From JBEEOW01 sp041191405 (GTDB taxonomy: Bacteria; Bacteroidota; Bacteroidia; Cytophagales; UBA9547), in assembly GCA_041191405.1 (NCBI GenBank), contig JBEEOW010000034.1, positions 1 to 38,071 on the forward strand: DNA of 38,071 nucleotides. Reading direction: 5' to 3'. Below the pieces are notes generated by a model. That model saw only the letters and a program-made list of their open reading frames with translations, was not told where the DNA came from and made no database searches. This document shows, piece after piece, positions 16,494-24,974 of the stretch. Made by a program: the position numbers and the translations under genes. How positions within the stretch are numbered: position 1 is the first letter of the stretch; every line of letters begins with the position of its first letter.

Positions 16494-16673
16494 ATGGCAA
16501 CATGCGGATATATTTGCCCAAAATGCGGAGGCTCGTTAATTGATGAGGACGGGAACCCCTGCAATTGGTGCATACAAGAACCTAAATTTCAAGAAATTAA
16601 CAAAAATACAGAAGAACAAATAAACGAGTGGATTAAAAGTGTTCATGAAGGAAAATGCTGTGCAGATGACTAA
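16494..16673 (+). CDS. Small zinc-ribbon protein (59 residues)
   Basis: ATG at 16494, TAA at 16671-16673. The sequence begins MATCGYICPKCGGSLIDEDG and continues NPCNWC, giving two Cys pairs (CPKC and CNWC) 12 residues apart plus an extra early Cys, a typical zinc ribbon. The C-terminal half is a charged helix ending KCCADD. The frame overlaps the ATG of the OmpA-family gene by 8 bp, so translational coupling is likely. Its length would hide it from many gene callers. I recall similar MATCGY... ribbons in Bacteroidota but know no function. Coding is supported by the Cys pattern and by codon use like its neighbours. Confidence 0.65.
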   Translation: MATCGYICPKCGGSLIDEDGNPCNWCIQEPKFQEINKNTEEQINEWIKSVHEGKCCADD

Positions 16674-18672
16674 GGAAACAAAAAGATTTATTTTAATAAT
16701 TACGTTTTTTCTCCTACATAATTTTTGTTGGGCAAATATTTATTGGGCAAAAAAAGTAATTTCATTTTCTTCACAATGGGGTATAAAAGCTGGAGCAGCT
16801 AATCAAGCTTTGGGCAAGCCAAACGCATTTCCGCAATTAAATCAATGTCAAACTGTTTGGCGTCCACTAAATAAAACCAATGCTGAATTTATTCATGTGG
16901 CATTTGAACAAACTATCAATGCTCTGCAACTTATTTTTGGAAACAAAGCAAGCAATAAATCATTATTAAAAGCTATTGCTTTTGACGAAAAAGGCAAAGA
17001 AGTTTGGTCACAAAGTTTTAAACCAAGCTTTAATGATAAAAAAAATCAAATTGAACATATCCAAATATCTGAAAAAGGTATTCCAATAAATCAAATAAAA
17101 TTAGTTTTTGACCATTCAGGTCCATTTACTGGAAGTATTCAAATTGATTTTATTGGTTTATCTGATAATTTAACTCCATTTGTTCCTACTGTAAACCTAC
17201 CAGACTCTATTAAATTTAAACATCAACCTGAAAATTTAGGCGAAAATGTGAATTCAAAGTACATTGAATTACTGCCATTTATAAGCCCTGATGGAGAAAA
17301 ACTATACTTTAGTAGAAGAGATGACCCAAGAAATATTGAATCATTAAAAGATGACATTTGGGTTTCAACTATTGATGAAAAAGGAAATTGGCAACCAGCA
17401 GTTAATATGGGCAGACCAATTAATAATGCAAGTTACAACTATGTTTATTCAATTTCACCTGATGGTAATTCAATGTTAATTGATGACCAAATTCCAGCTA
17501 TGGGCAGACCTGCAAATGGGCTGTCGTTTATTAAAAAATCAGGAAAAGGTTGGAGTTTACCATACAAAGTAAACATTGATGGATATTACAACAAATCTGA
17601 ATTCAATGAATTTAGCCTTGTAACTACAGGAAATACAATGTTATTGAGTATTGAAAGAAATGAAGGTTTTGGCTCAAATGATATTTGGTTCAGTCATAAA
17701 AAAGCAGATGGACAATGGACAAAACCTGAAAATTTAGGAGAAATTATAAATACTGCATCAAATGAAAGCTACCCTTTTATTGCACCTGATGGAATTACAT
17801 TATATTTTGCATCACAAGGATTTGCATCTTATGGGGATTTTGACATTTACATGAGTAAACGTTTAGATGATACTTGGAAAAATTGGACAGAACCTATAAA
17901 TATAGGTCCTGTTATTAATTCAAATCGAATTGATCAAAACCTTGTTATACCTGCTAACGGTGAATATGCATATTTTGTATCAGATAAAAACTCATTAGGT
18001 TTATCAGATATTTTCAAAGTAAAACTCCCAAATGGTTTAAAACCAGAAGCTTCATGTATTGTAAAAGGAAAAGTAATAAACAAAATCAGCAACAAAGGAA
18101 TTGAAGCTAAAATTGTATATACTAATTTAAAAACCGGCAAAATAATTGGTAATGCAAGTTCAAACCCAACAACTGGTGAATATACATTAAGCTTACCAAC
18201 AGGTGAAGAATATGCATTTTATGCAGAAAGTGAAGGGTATTTATCTGTAGAACAGAGCTTAAATTTATTAAATCAAAAAAGCTTTACAACAGTTGAGCAA
18301 AATTTACTTTTAGCACCAATTGCTGTTGGGCAAAAAATAACACTAAATAATTTGTTTTTCGAAACGGGTAAATGGTCATTAAAACAAGAATCTTATAGCG
18401 AATTAGATAGAGTTGTTGAAATCTTAACCAAAAACCCAACCTTGAAGATCCAAATTAATGGTCACACTGATAATGTTGGAAAAGAAGAGGATAACATAAA
18501 ACTATCCACCAAACGTGCTCAAGAAGTTAGTCAATATATCACCTCCAAAGGACTAAAATCAGACAGAGTACTTTATAAAGGTTTTGGATCAACACAAGGA
18601 TTAAAACCCAACGACTCAGACACAAATAAAGCTATTAACAGAAGAGTTGAATTAGAGGTAATTGGGATGTAA
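16666..18672 (+). CDS. PD40 beta-propeller / OmpA-family peptidoglycan-binding protein
   Basis: This encodes 668 residues from the ATG at 16666, chosen because a signal peptide follows at once (MTKETKRFILIITFFLLHNF). A GTG at 16639 and an ATG at 16645 are alternatives. In order: a discoidin-like N-terminal domain, PD40 repeats (ISPDGEKLYFSRRDD, ISPDGNSMLIDD, IAPDGITLYFASQG), a carboxypeptidase-regulatory-like beta domain (CIVKGKVINKISNKGI...) and a C-terminal OmpA domain (about 556-668) with NGHTDNVG, LSTKRAQEV and INRRVELEV. The OmpA part binds peptidoglycan. Related PD40-OmpA proteins of this phylum are envelope proteins, some linked to type IX secretion, but no such genes are near. Overlap with the zinc-ribbon gene suggests one transcript. 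Confidence 0.85.
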   Translation: MTKETKRFILIITFFLLHNFCWANIYWAKKVISFSSQWGIKAGAANQALGKPNAFPQLNQCQTVWRPLNKTNAEFIHVAFEQTINALQLIFGNKASNKSLLKAIAFDEKGKEVWSQSFKPSFNDKKNQIEHIQISEKGIPINQIKLVFDHSGPFTGSIQIDFIGLSDNLTPFVPTVNLPDSIKFKHQPENLGENVNSKYIELLPFISPDGEKLYFSRRDDPRNIESLKDDIWVSTIDEKGNWQPAVNMGRPINNASYNYVYSISPDGNSMLIDDQIPAMGRPANGLSFIKKSGKGWSLPYKVNIDGYYNKSEFNEFSLVTTGNTMLLSIERNEGFGSNDIWFSHKKADGQWTKPENLGEIINTASNESYPFIAPDGITLYFASQGFASYGDFDIYMSKRLDDTWKNWTEPINIGPVINSNRIDQNLVIPANGEYAYFVSDKNSLGLSDIFKVKLPNGLKPEASCIVKGKVINKISNKGIEAKIVYTNLKTGKIIGNASSNPTTGEYTLSLPTGEEYAFYAESEGYLSVEQSLNLLNQKSFTTVEQNLLLAPIAVGQKITLNNLFFETGKWSLKQESYSELDRVVEILTKNPTLKIQINGHTDNVGKEEDNIKLSTKRAQEVSQYITSKGLKSDRVLYKGFGSTQGLKPNDSDTNKAINRRVELEVIGM

Positions 18673-18716
18673 ATTAACAATTTCCAAATTGACAGGCATT
18701 TTTTTTACAAACTTTC

Positions 18717-19454
18717 TTAATTCAAATTCAAACCCAAAGTCAAACCATACCAAGGCTTACCTTCATAAATCCAGATAGTTTTATTATTATCTAACAAATT
18801 ATCAAACCCCAGTGCCAAGCCTATTGTAAAATTATTCACTGCAATATTTCCAGCTATACCTTTACTCCAAACTATGCCATCGTATTCTTGTTGCAAAATA
18901 TTATTTGTATTCGTAGGAGATAAAAATGTGTTTCCCAATCCTGTAAATCCACCCATTGAAAATCCAAAAAGATTAATGTTTGTAGAATATTTGTTTAAAG
19001 GATTAATAATACTTTTCATAGAAAATCTATCAATGCGATATCCAAAATATACTTCACCATTCAAAATGGTATTATTCAATTGAGTAGGTACATTGCCTTG
19101 TTTGGGCCTAAACTTTAATGGTGTTGTAAAAAAATCAATATCAAACGAGTTTTGCTTAAGTACTAAATCATTCATTTTATAGGAACTAGACTTAACAATA
19201 TTTTCTATTGCAATACTTGTATCAACAATACATTTATTATTCACAATTGTTGTTGAATACACTTTAATAGTATCATTTAAAATATGTACATATACTTTTT
19301 GTGCTGACTTTGTATTTTTGTTATACAATTTATAAAAATCACTATTAAAATCTTTTTTGCTTGATTGGTGAAGATAAGTACATCCTGTTAATAGATGTAT
19401 TAAACCAATAAAAATTAAAAATTTCAGTATTTTTGTGTTAAACAATAAACTCAT
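18717..19454 (-). CDS. Predicted outer-membrane lipoprotein, beta-rich
   Basis: This encodes 245 residues from the ATG at 19454; the open frame extends 42 bp further upstream, but this start gives a compact lipoprotein signal (FLIFIGLIHLLTGC, Cys at 25). The rest alternates short strands with Gly/Asn turns. The C-terminus WYGLTLGLNLN resembles outer-membrane beta-barrel ends. The family is unknown to me. It converges with the PD40-OmpA gene (45 bp between stops) and may share envelope context only. Confidence 0.6.
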   Translation of the reverse strand: MSLLFNTKILKFLIFIGLIHLLTGCTYLHQSSKKDFNSDFYKLYNKNTKSAQKVYVHILNDTIKVYSTTIVNNKCIVDTSIAIENIVKSSSYKMNDLVLKQNSFDIDFFTTPLKFRPKQGNVPTQLNNTILNGEVYFGYRIDRFSMKSIINPLNKYSTNINLFGFSMGGFTGLGNTFLSPTNTNNILQQEYDGIVWSKGIAGNIAVNNFTIGLALGFDNLLDNNKTIWIYEGKPWYGLTLGLNLN

Positions 19455-19792
19455 AATGAATAATTTAAATAAACTATTAGTAATTACAACATGCAATTTA
19501 ATTTATTTTAAAATAAAAGTTGTTGCTAATTAAGTTAAAAATTCAAAAATAAAATGAATGCCAATAAACAATAATTAAAAAATTTATTAGGGTCATTTTT
19601 TCATTTTTAAAACATATTTTCAATTTCAAAAAACTCAAGTAATTTGATAACAAAACAATAATCTCGGCAGTTCACACCACCAAAAACACATAAAGCACTG
19701 AAATTCTAGAACTTAAAAAATTTAACATTTTCAAATAAGCATACATTAAAACCTATTATATAAGTTGCACTTTTTTTATTGGCAAAAAGTGC
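19455..19792. other. Intergenic region between the lipoprotein and guaB
   Basis: About 340 bp of A+T-rich DNA between divergent starts. I see no ORF, tRNA or strong palindrome. It must hold the promoters for both neighbours; the guaB -7 element lies just to its right. Confidence 0.5.
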
Positions 19793-19800
19793 TAACTTTG
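19766..19800 (+). promoter_or_regulatory. Candidate guaB promoter
   Basis: TAACTTTG at 19793-19800 matches TAnnTTTG, 32 bp before the guaB ATG. A TTG at 19766-19768 is the best -33 candidate, with a slightly long spacer of 24. No guanine-type riboswitch fold is evident in the short leader. Confidence 0.45.
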
Positions 19801-19832
19801 CATTGCAAAAGGCAAACATAAATCTTTTTGCG

Positions 19833-21305
19833 ATGTCATTAGACAATAACAAGTTCCGTTTTGAAGCACTCACGTACGATGACGTGCTATTACTTCCAGC
19901 TTATTCGGAAGTACTTCCTCGTGATACAAAAACCACCACACAACTTACTCGAAACATTTCATTAAACATTCCATTGGTAGCTGCTGCTATGGATACTGTT
20001 TCTGAATATCAGATGGCAGTTGCTATGGCTCAAGAAGGAGGTTTGGCTTTTATTCATAAAAATATGAGTATAGAAAAGCAAGCTGAGCAAGTGAGAAAAG
20101 TAAAACGTTCTCAAAGTGGAATGATTACTGACCCTGTAACTTTAAATGAATCAGCTATTCTTGGCGATGCCATCAAACTGATGAAAGAATACAGAATTGG
20201 CGGTATTCCAGTGGTTGATAACGAAGGAAATTTAAAAGGAATTTTAACTAACAGAGATTTACGTTTCCAAAAGGATGTAAAAAAACCAGTTACTGAAATA
20301 ATGACAAGTGCCAACTTAATCACAGCGCAAGAAGGTGTTGATTTAGAAAGTGCCGAAAATATTCTTCAAGAACACAAAATTGAGAAACTTCCTATTATCA
20401 ATGCAAAAGGCAAATTGGTAGGATTAGTTACTTATAAAGATATTATCAAAAAACGTAACAACCCAAATGCTTGTAAAGACCACTTAGGACGACTAAGAGT
20501 TGGTGCTGCAGTTGGTGTAACTCCTGATTTATTAGATAGAGTTGAAGCTTTAAATAATGCAGGTGTTGATGTTGTAAGTATTGATACTGCACATGGTCAC
20601 TCAAAAGGAGTAATTGAAGCTTTGAAATCAGTAAAAGCTAAATTCCCTAAACTAGATGTAATTTGTGGAAACATTGCAACTGGCGATGCTGCCAAAGCGC
20701 TTGTTGAAGCTGGTGCTGATGCAATTAAAGTTGGTGTTGGTCCGGGTAGTATTTGTACAACTCGTATTATTGCAGGTGTTGGTATGCCACAATTAAGTGC
20801 TGTATATGAAGCTGCAAAAGCTATCGAAGGTAGTGGAGTGCCAATCATTGCAGATGGTGGTATCCGATTCAGTGGTGATATTGTAAAAGCGATTGCTGGT
20901 GGTGCAAGTAGTATTATGGTTGGTTCGCTTTTAGCAGGAACCGACGAAGCTCCAGGTCAATTAATTATTTTTGAAGGACGTAAATTCAAAAACTATAGAG
21001 GAATGGGTTCATTAGAAGCAATGGAAGATGGTTCAAAAGACCGTTATTTCCAAGATGCTGAAGATGATATCAAAAAACTAGTTCCTGAAGGTATTGTTGG
21101 TAGAGTACCTTACAAAGGTCACGCTGCTGAAGTAATTTACCAATTAGTTGGAGGTTTAAAAGCTGGTATGGGTTATGTAGGTGCAGGAGATATTGAAACG
21201 TTGAAAAAAGCACAATTTGTAAAAATTACAAACGCAGGTATGAGAGAGAGCCACCCTCACGATGTACAAATATCAAGAGAAGCTCCAAACTACTCAACTC
21301 GTTAA
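19833..21305 (+). CDS. guaB: IMP dehydrogenase
   Basis: This encodes 490 residues, normal for the enzyme that oxidises IMP to XMP with NAD+, the committed step of GMP synthesis. The catalytic loop is GPGSICTTR with Cys308. Two CBS domains are inserted at about 95-205 (IGGIPVVDNEGNLKGILT and IEKLPIINAKGKLVGLVT), where nucleotides regulate the family. The flap GMGSLEAM is present. The ATG at 19833 is used; a TTG 54 bp upstream would start inside the promoter. The gene is monocistronic, with a clear promoter element and a strong terminator. Confidence 0.97.
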   Translation: MSLDNNKFRFEALTYDDVLLLPAYSEVLPRDTKTTTQLTRNISLNIPLVAAAMDTVSEYQMAVAMAQEGGLAFIHKNMSIEKQAEQVRKVKRSQSGMITDPVTLNESAILGDAIKLMKEYRIGGIPVVDNEGNLKGILTNRDLRFQKDVKKPVTEIMTSANLITAQEGVDLESAENILQEHKIEKLPIINAKGKLVGLVTYKDIIKKRNNPNACKDHLGRLRVGAAVGVTPDLLDRVEALNNAGVDVVSIDTAHGHSKGVIEALKSVKAKFPKLDVICGNIATGDAAKALVEAGADAIKVGVGPGSICTTRIIAGVGMPQLSAVYEAAKAIEGSGVPIIADGGIRFSGDIVKAIAGGASSIMVGSLLAGTDEAPGQLIIFEGRKFKNYRGMGSLEAMEDGSKDRYFQDAEDDIKKLVPEGIVGRVPYKGHAAEVIYQLVGGLKAGMGYVGAGDIETLKKAQFVKITNAGMRESHPHDVQISREAPNYSTR

Positions 21306-21325
21306 TATTAAATATTACTTTATTT

Positions 21326-21358
21326 AAGGCAGAGAATGGATTAATTCTCTGCCTTTTT
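21326..21358 (+). terminator. Intrinsic terminator of guaB
   Basis: AAGGCAGAGAAT pairs perfectly with ATTCTCTGCCTT around a 6-nt loop, followed directly by TTTTT. This is the clearest rho-independent terminator in the window, 20 bp after the guaB stop. Confidence 0.9.
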
Positions 21359-21477
21359 ATTTAAGTAAAATTGAGGAATTTAACCAAACATAATTTATTT
21401 GTGAATTTTTTATTTTAAATTTATGACATAACTAATTATTAATTAAATTTTACCAATAATTTTAACACACCCCCAAG

Positions 21478-23529
21478 TTGCATAATAACAAAAAAAATAT
21501 AAGTAGAGGATATATTGCTTTAGCGATTCTTGCATGGATTTCAATTAGTGGAATAGAAATTATTCAACTAATGAGCGATACTTCATTACCTATTTATATT
21601 CCAAATGTTTTAAAAAGTGTTTGTGTTAATATTTTTTTAGTTTCAGTAATGTTATTTTTCAAACTTGAAATTGGAACTATACAACATTTAAATTTCAGAG
21701 AACTACTTTGGAAAACTTTTCTAACATCTGCAGTAGGTATACTGGTAATCACATTAATCAAATTAGCATTCAGTTATATTGATGATGCACTCATTGAAAA
21801 CCCTCATATTGTTAAAAGTGTATTTTACAATATTAATGCAGCTTCGGCTACTATATTTTTAGCCAATTCATTTTATGTTTTTAAACGTTTGGTATTATAC
21901 CAAAAAACTCGACGTCTTCAAAAAATTTGGTCTTTTTTTGAAACTTGTATTTATGGCTTAATTCTACTTAACTTTCTAGAAATAAGCCACTTTAATAGTA
22001 TATTTATTTGGATTGCGGCACCATTTGCATTTTGGTCAATCATTATTTCGTTCAACTTAAGATGGATTCCATATTTAAACTTTAATCAAAAATGGCAATG
22101 CATTTTATTATTATTTTTAATAATGGCAATCTCAATAATTTTCTTTGATTTTTACTGGGATTATGAACATAATATTGCACATACAATTGATATTACCCAA
22201 AACTTATTTTCATTAAACATATTCATTTTCACCTTTTTATATTGCTTAATTTCATTTTTGGTATTGCTATTTAACTTACCAACATCTTCTGTGTTTGAAC
22301 AAAAGTTTGAGGAAGTGTTAGGTTTTCAAAAAATGTCGCAAACTATTCAACTTGAAAAGGATGAAACGAAAATATATAATGTACTTTTCAAATCATGCTT
22401 TAACACTGTTGCTGCCAATGCAGGTTGGTTAGAAATTATTGATGAAAAATGGAATATTTCTAATTTAATTACAGAAAGTGTAACTAGAGATGTTGTATTT
22501 AAAATTAAAACAACTCTACGTAAGGGAGGAATCAAAATATATTCAGAAAGTTACCTTGCAAAAAACCTAGCAAAAGTAGCACACGGTGAAGAATTAAAAT
22601 ATTTCCCATTCAACTCATTATTAACCATTCCTCTTTATTCAAATGGAGAAAGAATTGGATCAATTGGATTATTAAAAAATGTAAAAGATGGTTTTGATAA
22701 AGAAATTATTGATATCATAAAAACATATATTGCACAAGCAAGTGTATCTATTCACAATTCAAGATTAATGAATAAAGCACTTGATAATGAAAGAAATAGA
22801 GTAAAACTAAGCGTTGCACGAACCATGCAACAACGCTTATTACCCAAAATTGTCGATAACAAAAACATTGACATTGCTGTTTATTATGAACCTGCCGAAG
22901 AAGTTGGTGGTGATTATTACGATTATGTTGAAAGTCATAATAAAACGGTTTCTATAGCTGTTGGAGATGTATCAGGAAAAAGTACGTCTGCTGCATTTAA
23001 TATGGCGCAATTAAAAGGTGTATTTCATACTCTAGCTGATTTTGAATTAGCACCCGACAATTTCCTTTGCTATGCAAACAGAGCTTTATCAAAGTGCCTA
23101 GAAAAAGGTTCATTTGTAACACTAATAGTACTTCATATAGACTTTCATAGAAAAATGTTACAAATCGCTAGGGCTGGTCATTGCCCTGCAATACTTCATA
23201 GAGCAGAAACTGACACTACTGATTTCATTGAACAAGAAGGAATGGGATTAGGAGTTATTAGAACAGCTCACTATGAAAATTTTGTTGAAAAAGTAAGTAT
23301 TCCATTTAAGTCAGGAGATTCTCTACTTTTATACACCGATGGAATAACAGAAGCAAGAGACAATAAGCTTGAAGAATTTGGATATGAAAACCTTAAAGAA
23401 GTGTTTCATAAGAATGCTAAATGCAACTCTGAAGAAATAATTACAAAAATTAGAAATGAAGTTAGTAAATTTACAGGCAATAGAGCCGCTGAAGATGACT
23501 ACACTATGATGGTGATTAAATTTAATTAA
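21478..23529 (+). CDS. Membrane GAF-SpoIIE (RsbU-like) phosphatase
   Basis: This encodes 683 residues. About eight hydrophobic helices (roughly 10-270) form an N-terminal membrane sensor, followed by a GAF domain (about 290-440) and a short coiled linker with ARTMQQRLLP, the usual entry into RsbU phosphatases. The PP2C domain has VGGDYYDY, VGDVSGKSTSAAF, AGHCPAILH, LYTDGITEA and AEDDYTMMVI, so the metal site is complete. The TTG at 21478 is the only plausible start, because an in-frame TAA lies 15 bp upstream and the next Met is inside the first helix. The likely substrate is the phosphorylated STAS protein encoded next. Confidence 0.85.
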   Translation: MHNNKKNISRGYIALAILAWISISGIEIIQLMSDTSLPIYIPNVLKSVCVNIFLVSVMLFFKLEIGTIQHLNFRELLWKTFLTSAVGILVITLIKLAFSYIDDALIENPHIVKSVFYNINAASATIFLANSFYVFKRLVLYQKTRRLQKIWSFFETCIYGLILLNFLEISHFNSIFIWIAAPFAFWSIIISFNLRWIPYLNFNQKWQCILLLFLIMAISIIFFDFYWDYEHNIAHTIDITQNLFSLNIFIFTFLYCLISFLVLLFNLPTSSVFEQKFEEVLGFQKMSQTIQLEKDETKIYNVLFKSCFNTVAANAGWLEIIDEKWNISNLITESVTRDVVFKIKTTLRKGGIKIYSESYLAKNLAKVAHGEELKYFPFNSLLTIPLYSNGERIGSIGLLKNVKDGFDKEIIDIIKTYIAQASVSIHNSRLMNKALDNERNRVKLSVARTMQQRLLPKIVDNKNIDIAVYYEPAEEVGGDYYDYVESHNKTVSIAVGDVSGKSTSAAFNMAQLKGVFHTLADFELAPDNFLCYANRALSKCLEKGSFVTLIVLHIDFHRKMLQIARAGHCPAILHRAETDTTDFIEQEGMGLGVIRTAHYENFVEKVSIPFKSGDSLLLYTDGITEARDNKLEEFGYENLKEVFHKNAKCNSEEIITKIRNEVSKFTGNRAAEDDYTMMVIKFN

Positions 23530-23588
23530 ATTTACTTACATCTTTTTAAAAAAAACATAACCTAAATAAGTTTAAATCCGTAACAACA

Positions 23589-23933
23589 ATGCTTGAGATT
23601 ACAACGCTAAGAAATGACAATATTTTGTTGATTGATATTTGTGGAGATTTAGATGCATCTTCATCAATCAAATTAGACAAAGTATTAGACGAAGCAAAAA
23701 ATAACAAGGAAAAATCTGTACTAATAAATTGTGCTAAGCTCAATTATATTTCATCTGCAGGTTTGGGAGTATTTATGTCATACATAGAAGACTACAAACA
23801 AAATGGAACATACTTCTGCCTTTATGGTCTTAGTGAGAAAGTCAAAAATGTTTTTGCCTTACTCGGCTTGGAAAAACTTATTAAAATCTTTAACACAGAG
23901 GATGACGCTCGAAATGCAAACAACGTTAATTAA
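23589..23933 (+). CDS. STAS-domain anti-sigma factor antagonist (RsbV/SpoIIAA-like)
   Basis: This encodes 114 residues, a single STAS domain. The phosphorylation loop is NYISSAGLGVFM with Ser55/Ser56 as candidates; the family is phosphorylated here by its partner kinase and reactivated by an RsbU-type phosphatase. DICGDLDASSS near residue 20 is the other hallmark. It overlaps the kinase gene by 20 bp, so the two products are probably made in fixed ratio, as usual for partner switches. Confidence 0.9.
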   Translation: MLEITTLRNDNILLIDICGDLDASSSIKLDKVLDEAKNNKEKSVLINCAKLNYISSAGLGVFMSYIEDYKQNGTYFCLYGLSEKVKNVFALLGLEKLIKIFNTEDDARNANNVN

Positions 23934-24345
23934 TTTTTCTGTTAATACTTCACTAGATGAACTCGAAATGGTACGAACTACTATTTCAGAACAGCTAGTT
24001 AAGTTCCCACTGACAGAAATTGAAATTAATCAAATTGTGTTGTCGGTGGATGAAATTTGCGCTAACCTAGTTTTACATGCTGAAAAGAAAAAACTAGCAG
24101 ACTCTATCGAAATTTCTCTTATCAAAGAAGAAAATGGAATTAGAGTAAATATATTGGATCATTGTATTTCTTACAACCCTATTACAAACAAAGAAAACAA
24201 TATAGATTCATTAATTAAAGAAAGAAAAAAAGGTGGTATTGGATTAATTCTAGTAAATAGGATTATGGATAATATCGAATATAGAATTGAAGAAACTTAC
24301 AATATTTGTTCTTTATTTAAAAGAATGAAGTTTGAAGTTGCTTAA
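23914..24345 (+). CDS. RsbW-like serine kinase / anti-sigma factor (HATPase_c_2)
   Basis: This encodes 143 residues from the ATG at 23914; the longer open frame upstream lies inside the STAS gene and is not used. The N-box is VLSVDEICANLVLHA, the G1 region ILDHCISYNP and the G2 region KGGIGLILVNRIMD, giving a complete but minimal ATPase. The family phosphorylates its STAS partner and, when free, binds a sigma factor or another target. No sigma gene is adjacent, so the target is unknown. It is the last gene of the three-gene unit. Confidence 0.87.
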   Translation: MQTTLINFSVNTSLDELEMVRTTISEQLVKFPLTEIEINQIVLSVDEICANLVLHAEKKKLADSIEISLIKEENGIRVNILDHCISYNPITNKENNIDSLIKERKKGGIGLILVNRIMDNIEYRIEETYNICSLFKRMKFEVA

Positions 24346-24437
24346 TTTTTACGCTATTAAAAACACCCACAAACAACCCCAATTGCATTATTTTTAATTT
24401 TTGATTCTTTTAAAACAATTTTTTGGCAAATGATAAT

Positions 24438-24445
24438 TATATTTG
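24438..24445 (+). promoter_or_regulatory. Candidate -7 element overlapping the SPOR gene start
   Basis: TATATTTG is a full match to TAnnTTTG and ends only 3 bp before the ATG at 24449. If used, the transcript would be leaderless or nearly so. No good -33 element is seen, so this is weak. Confidence 0.25.
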
Positions 24446-24448
24446 AGA

Positions 24449-24922
24449 ATGAAAAACTTCTTAATTATAGTTCTGTCATTTATTTGGGTAAGCACACAAG
24501 CCCAAACAAAGCCAATAAGTATAGATAAATATACTACAAACTATACTTTTACCCCACTTCCTGAGGAAACAAAAGAAGTAAAAAACAACATAAAACCTTC
24601 CCCAAAATTAGATTCTAAAGCTGAAGTTAATGCTAAATTAGACTCTGTAAATCAACTTAATGCAAATATTAAATATGCTTTAGGATACAGAATTCAGGTT
24701 TATGCAGGAGCTAGCAGTGTTGAAGTAAAAAAAATCAAAGAAGCCTTGTATTTAAAATATGGCGACATTGATATTTACCAAACCTACAAACAACCAGATT
24801 ACAAAGTAAAGTTTGGAGATTACCAAGAAAAGCTTGAAGCTTATGCTATTTTAAAAGATATTCAAAGTCAGTTTCCTGATGCTAGATTGGTACAGGAAAC
24901 TGTGAATATTATTAGAAAGTAA
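24449..24922 (+). CDS. SPOR-domain periplasmic protein
   Basis: This encodes 157 residues from the ATG at 24449 (a TTG 6 bp upstream is less likely). The signal peptide is MKNFLIIVLSFIWVSTQAQ. A low-complexity linker with Lys/Pro follows, then a C-terminal SPOR domain from about 78 (ALGYRIQVYAGAS... DYKVKFGDYQEKLEAYAIL... FPDARLV). SPOR domains bind denuded peptidoglycan, so the protein probably acts at the cell wall, perhaps at the septum. It sits 52 bp before the amidohydrolase gene. Confidence 0.8.
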   Translation: MKNFLIIVLSFIWVSTQAQTKPISIDKYTTNYTFTPLPEETKEVKNNIKPSPKLDSKAEVNAKLDSVNQLNANIKYALGYRIQVYAGASSVEVKKIKEALYLKYGDIDIYQTYKQPDYKVKFGDYQEKLEAYAILKDIQSQFPDARLVQETVNIIRK

Positions 24923-24974
24923 TACCATATATTTTCCAATTCAATTATTGGATATTTAATCAAATCAACTCATC

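Noticed and set aside
19801..19832. Riboswitch in the guaB leader
   Set aside because: The leader from the -7 element to the ATG is about 30 nt, too short for a known purine or guanidine riboswitch.
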